Assembly: GCA_027314685.1 (NCBI GenBank)
Contig: DAHVAI010000333.1
Location: 1 to 6,313 of the forward strand
Reading direction: 5' to 3'
Length of the DNA stretch: 6,313 bases
Source of the DNA: Nitrososphaerota archaeon
GTDB lineage: Archaea > Thermoproteota > Nitrososphaeria > Nitrososphaerales > CADDZS01
Both the position numbers and the translations under genes were made by a program. Shown here piece after piece: positions 5,174 through 6,313 of the stretch (position 1 is its first letter; each line of letters starts with the position of its first letter). The notes under the pieces were generated by a model. It had not been told where the DNA came from, searched no databases, and saw only the letters and a list, made by a program, of their open reading frames with translations.

Positions 5174-5215
5174 GATTGCTAGTTAGGGCACTCTCTTCTC
5201 AGTGTGTGCATACAT
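5107..5215 (-). repeat. Right terminal inverted repeat
   Basis: Exact reverse complement of 1-109. It overlaps the 3' end of the coiled-coil membrane gene (stop at 5171-5173), and the remaining 42 bp (5174-5215) are non-coding. The subterminal hairpin lies at 5131-5151. Identity over 109 bp with no mismatch suggests recent transposition or gene conversion between the ends (inference). Confidence 0.95.
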
Positions 5216-5281
5216 ACTAGCATTCATTCATTCTGAATCATTCATACAAACATTCATACATACAAGCATGCACACACGAGA
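5216..5281. repeat. CATTCATAC-rich low-complexity junction with a degenerate TIR tip
   Basis: Just outside the right TIR are iterations of CATTCA and CATTCATAC (5221-5229, 5239-5247, 5251-5259). The sequence ATGCACACACGAGAG at 5268-5282 resembles the left TIR tip (ATGCACACACTGAGAAGAG) in direct orientation. It may be a remnant of another element end, part of a longer terminal region, or an integration hot spot. No tRNA or other gene is seen in 5216-5413. If the element ends at 5215, the target-site duplication should begin ACTAGCATTC. Confidence 0.5.
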
Positions 5282-5328
5282 GGGGGGGGCCCACCATCTA
5301 TGAGCCCCCCCCACCCGAATTTTTTTTT
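5282..5328 (+). terminator. G8/C8 hairpin followed by a T9 run
   Basis: Eight G at 5282-5289 can pair with eight C at 5305-5312 around a 15-base loop. Nine T follow at 5320-5328. It could end transcription coming out of the element, since archaeal termination uses T runs. Three long homopolymers within 47 bp are also typical of an error-prone or falsely joined assembly, so the exact lengths should not be trusted. Confidence 0.35.
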
Positions 5329-5413
5329 GTGTGCTAGAGTCGATTATGAAGCTGAAAAACCATCGGCTGTTGAAGAACGCTTAACTATTGTAGGTCCGTT
5401 TGAGGCGATGCAA

Positions 5414-5971
5414 ATGACACGCGTTCCCGATATTGAATCTAACAAGCTGACACCTGAGCAGAAACGGGTCTCAGAAGAAATCGCGTCAGTTCGCCGTGGT
5501 CACGTTCGAGGTCCATTTACTATTTGGATAAGAACTCCTGAAATTGCCGACACGGCCAACCGATTCGGTAACGCGCTCCGACTCCACGGAAAATTAGATA
5601 GACGACTCTTTGAATTAATGATCGCGATAGTAGCAAGACATTGGTCAGCTCAGTACGAATGGTTTGCGCACATGAATAGGGGGCTTGATGCAGGGCTCTC
5701 ACCAGAAGTGTACGAAGCAATCAGAACCAGACGCATCCCAAAATTCGCTAAGGAAGACGAAAATCTCGTCTATGACCTAGTCAATGAAATCATTCAGACC
5801 AAAACTCTAAGCAAAGAAAGTTATGGCCTTGGAGTTGAGTTTCTAGGACTGGAAAATCTAATCGAGCTTGTCACAGGAGTTGGTTTCTATACCACAATCG
5901 CGATGGTCTTGAATGTATTTGACGTTCCAGTCACGGACGATGTGAGGGCCAACAAAAGCCCACTTCCATAA
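5414..5971 (+). CDS. Carboxymuconolactone decarboxylase (CMD) family protein
   Basis: 185 residues from ATG 5414. I chose this start because GAGG at 5402-5405 sits eight bases upstream and the protein then begins MTRVPDIESNKLTPEQ, the usual N-terminus of this family. The open frame back to 5300 crosses the homopolymer hairpin and adds an unlikely leader. The core at residues 70-86 (VARHWSAQYEWFAH, with E82 and H86) and the following GLSPEVYEAI helix and LVTGVGFYTTIAMVLNVF match CMD/AhpD-like all-helical proteins. The protein has no cysteine, so it lacks the CxxC of AhpD peroxidases; it belongs with the non-redox members, whose substrates are mostly unknown. Use of CGN arginine codons and position outside the TIR make it a likely host gene. 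Confidence 0.85.
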   Translation: MTRVPDIESNKLTPEQKRVSEEIASVRRGHVRGPFTIWIRTPEIADTANRFGNALRLHGKLDRRLFELMIAIVARHWSAQYEWFAHMNRGLDAGLSPEVYEAIRTRRIPKFAKEDENLVYDLVNEIIQTKTLSKESYGLGVEFLGLENLIELVTGVGFYTTIAMVLNVFDVPVTDDVRANKSPLP

Positions 5972-6247
5972 GGTATTACTTTCCAACCACACGGATGTAT
6001 TGTTCACATTCTAGCGACGCGGTGGTAGGATCTCATTCGAAATAGTCCTCATGGTTCCCAGGAACGCGAAAGTGTTCCTGCCCCGGAATAGGCAATAAAC
6101 GCCATCCTCCCAGGTTTCTTCGCCCCCATTGCTGAGTTATCAGTCTTTTTCGATATTTGGTCAAAGAATGAACTAATTGCTCCAAAGTCGCTGTCGGATC
6201 GAGCATTAGAGTGTTATAGATCCCTGAGCAACTCACAAGGGTAAGTT
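5972..6247. other. Intergenic stretch between the CMD gene and the next gene
   Basis: 276 bp with no convincing gene. A 67-codon minus-strand frame (6033-6236) exists, but it has no recognised motif or ribosome site and would cover the likely promoter of the next gene. A 7-bp inverted repeat (CAGGAAC 6059-6065 with GTTCCTG 6074-6080, 8-base loop) lies inside it. A TTATAG box at 6214-6219 is placed about 32 bp before ATG 6248 and may be that gene's promoter. Confidence 0.5.
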
Positions 6248-6313
6248 ATGGTACCAACCGAGAACGCCAAATCTGTAATTGAAGCTCTCTGTGACAGATA
6301 TTCAAGGAAAATA
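6248..6313 (+). CDS. Start of a gene cut by the window edge
   Basis: ATG at 6248 opens 22 codons that run off the end (begins MVPTENAKSVIEALCDRYSR). Upstream are AAGGGTAA near 6238-6244, which could serve as a ribosome site, and a TATA-like box at 6214-6219. The VIEALCDRYSRKI sequence resembles the first helix of archaeal winged-helix regulators, and also the start of some nitroreductases; the fragment is too short to choose. It lies in the presumed host flank, in the same direction as the CMD gene. Confidence 0.5.
   Translation, partial: MVPTENAKSVIEALCDRYSRKI

Larger units (their letters stand above)
1..5215. mobile_element. Compact casposon-like element (Cas1 integrase, TIRs, no PolB)
   Basis: Seen: a perfect 109-bp inverted repeat at both ends encloses eleven apparent genes or gene remnants, among them a Cas1 with a C-terminal helix-turn-helix. 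No cas2, effector gene, CRISPR array, transposase of another class or PolB gene is present. Known: casposons are transposons of archaea and some bacteria that use a Cas1 homologue (casposase) to integrate TIR-ended DNA, and canonical families also carry a family B DNA polymerase. Inferred: this is a reduced or divergent casposon of about 5.2 kb. Arginine codons in cas1 are mostly AGA/AGG, whereas the gene to the right uses mostly CGN, which supports a boundary near 5215. The left flank is missing, so the outer limit and target-site duplication are unproven. Confidence 0.75.

Noticed and set aside
5216..5300. tRNA 3' end as the integration target
   Set aside because: No T-arm, acceptor stem or tRNA-like folding could be found next to the right TIR.
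5300..5413. N-terminal extension of the CMD protein from ATG 5300
   Set aside because: The start lies in the hairpin loop and the leader is coded by C8 and T9 runs; GAGG eight bases before ATG 5414 and the family N-terminus support the shorter form.
6033..6236. 67-codon minus-strand ORF in the right flank
   Set aside because: No recognised motif, no ribosome site seen, contains an inverted repeat, and it covers the likely promoter of the gene starting at 6248.

Overview
The window looks archaeal. The signs are TATA-like boxes about 24-28 bp upstream of leaderless or short-leader genes, TTG starts, 4-bp gene overlaps and a casposase-type Cas1. An ammonia-oxidising (Nitrososphaeria/Thaumarchaeota) or related mesophilic archaeon is my best guess, but nothing here is a taxonomic marker.

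Positions 1-5215 form one mobile element bounded by a perfect 109-bp terminal inverted repeat (1-109 against 5107-5215). Its central gene is a 371-residue Cas1 (2931-4046) with the metal-binding E153, H223, D234 and E237 and an added C-terminal helix-turn-helix. No cas2, effector gene, CRISPR array or PolB gene is visible. The combination of TIRs and a Cas1 with a C-terminal HTH marks a casposon-like transposon in which Cas1 is the integrase. At about 5.2 kb it is very small and lacks the polymerase of canonical casposons.

Layout, left to right: left TIR; a frameshifted gene remnant with 18-bp repeats (134-395); a pyrimidine tract; a rightward two-TM protein (570-920); a leftward operon transcribed from 2414 down to 940, with five tightly overlapping small genes (helical protein, HTH-like protein, arginine-rich protein, a protein with primase-like DxD and GxH motifs, and a 40-residue zinc ribbon); a shared divergent promoter near 2440; a rightward winged-helix gene and cas1; a four-TM protein; and a coiled-coil protein with two TM segments whose last 22 codons (stop included) lie inside the right TIR.

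Beyond 5215 is a low-complexity stretch with a G8/C8 hairpin and a T9 run. After it come presumed host genes: a carboxymuconolactone decarboxylase family protein (5414-5971), an intergenic stretch, and the first 22 codons of a gene cut by the window edge. Arginine codon use changes from mostly AGA/AGG in the element to mostly CGN in the flank.

Working model (inference): the winged-helix protein and Cas1 are co-transcribed and handle regulation and integration. The leftward operon supplies DNA-binding and possibly priming functions that stand in for PolB. The membrane proteins have unknown roles. The left flank is absent, so the target-site duplication cannot be seen and the TIR could extend past position 1.
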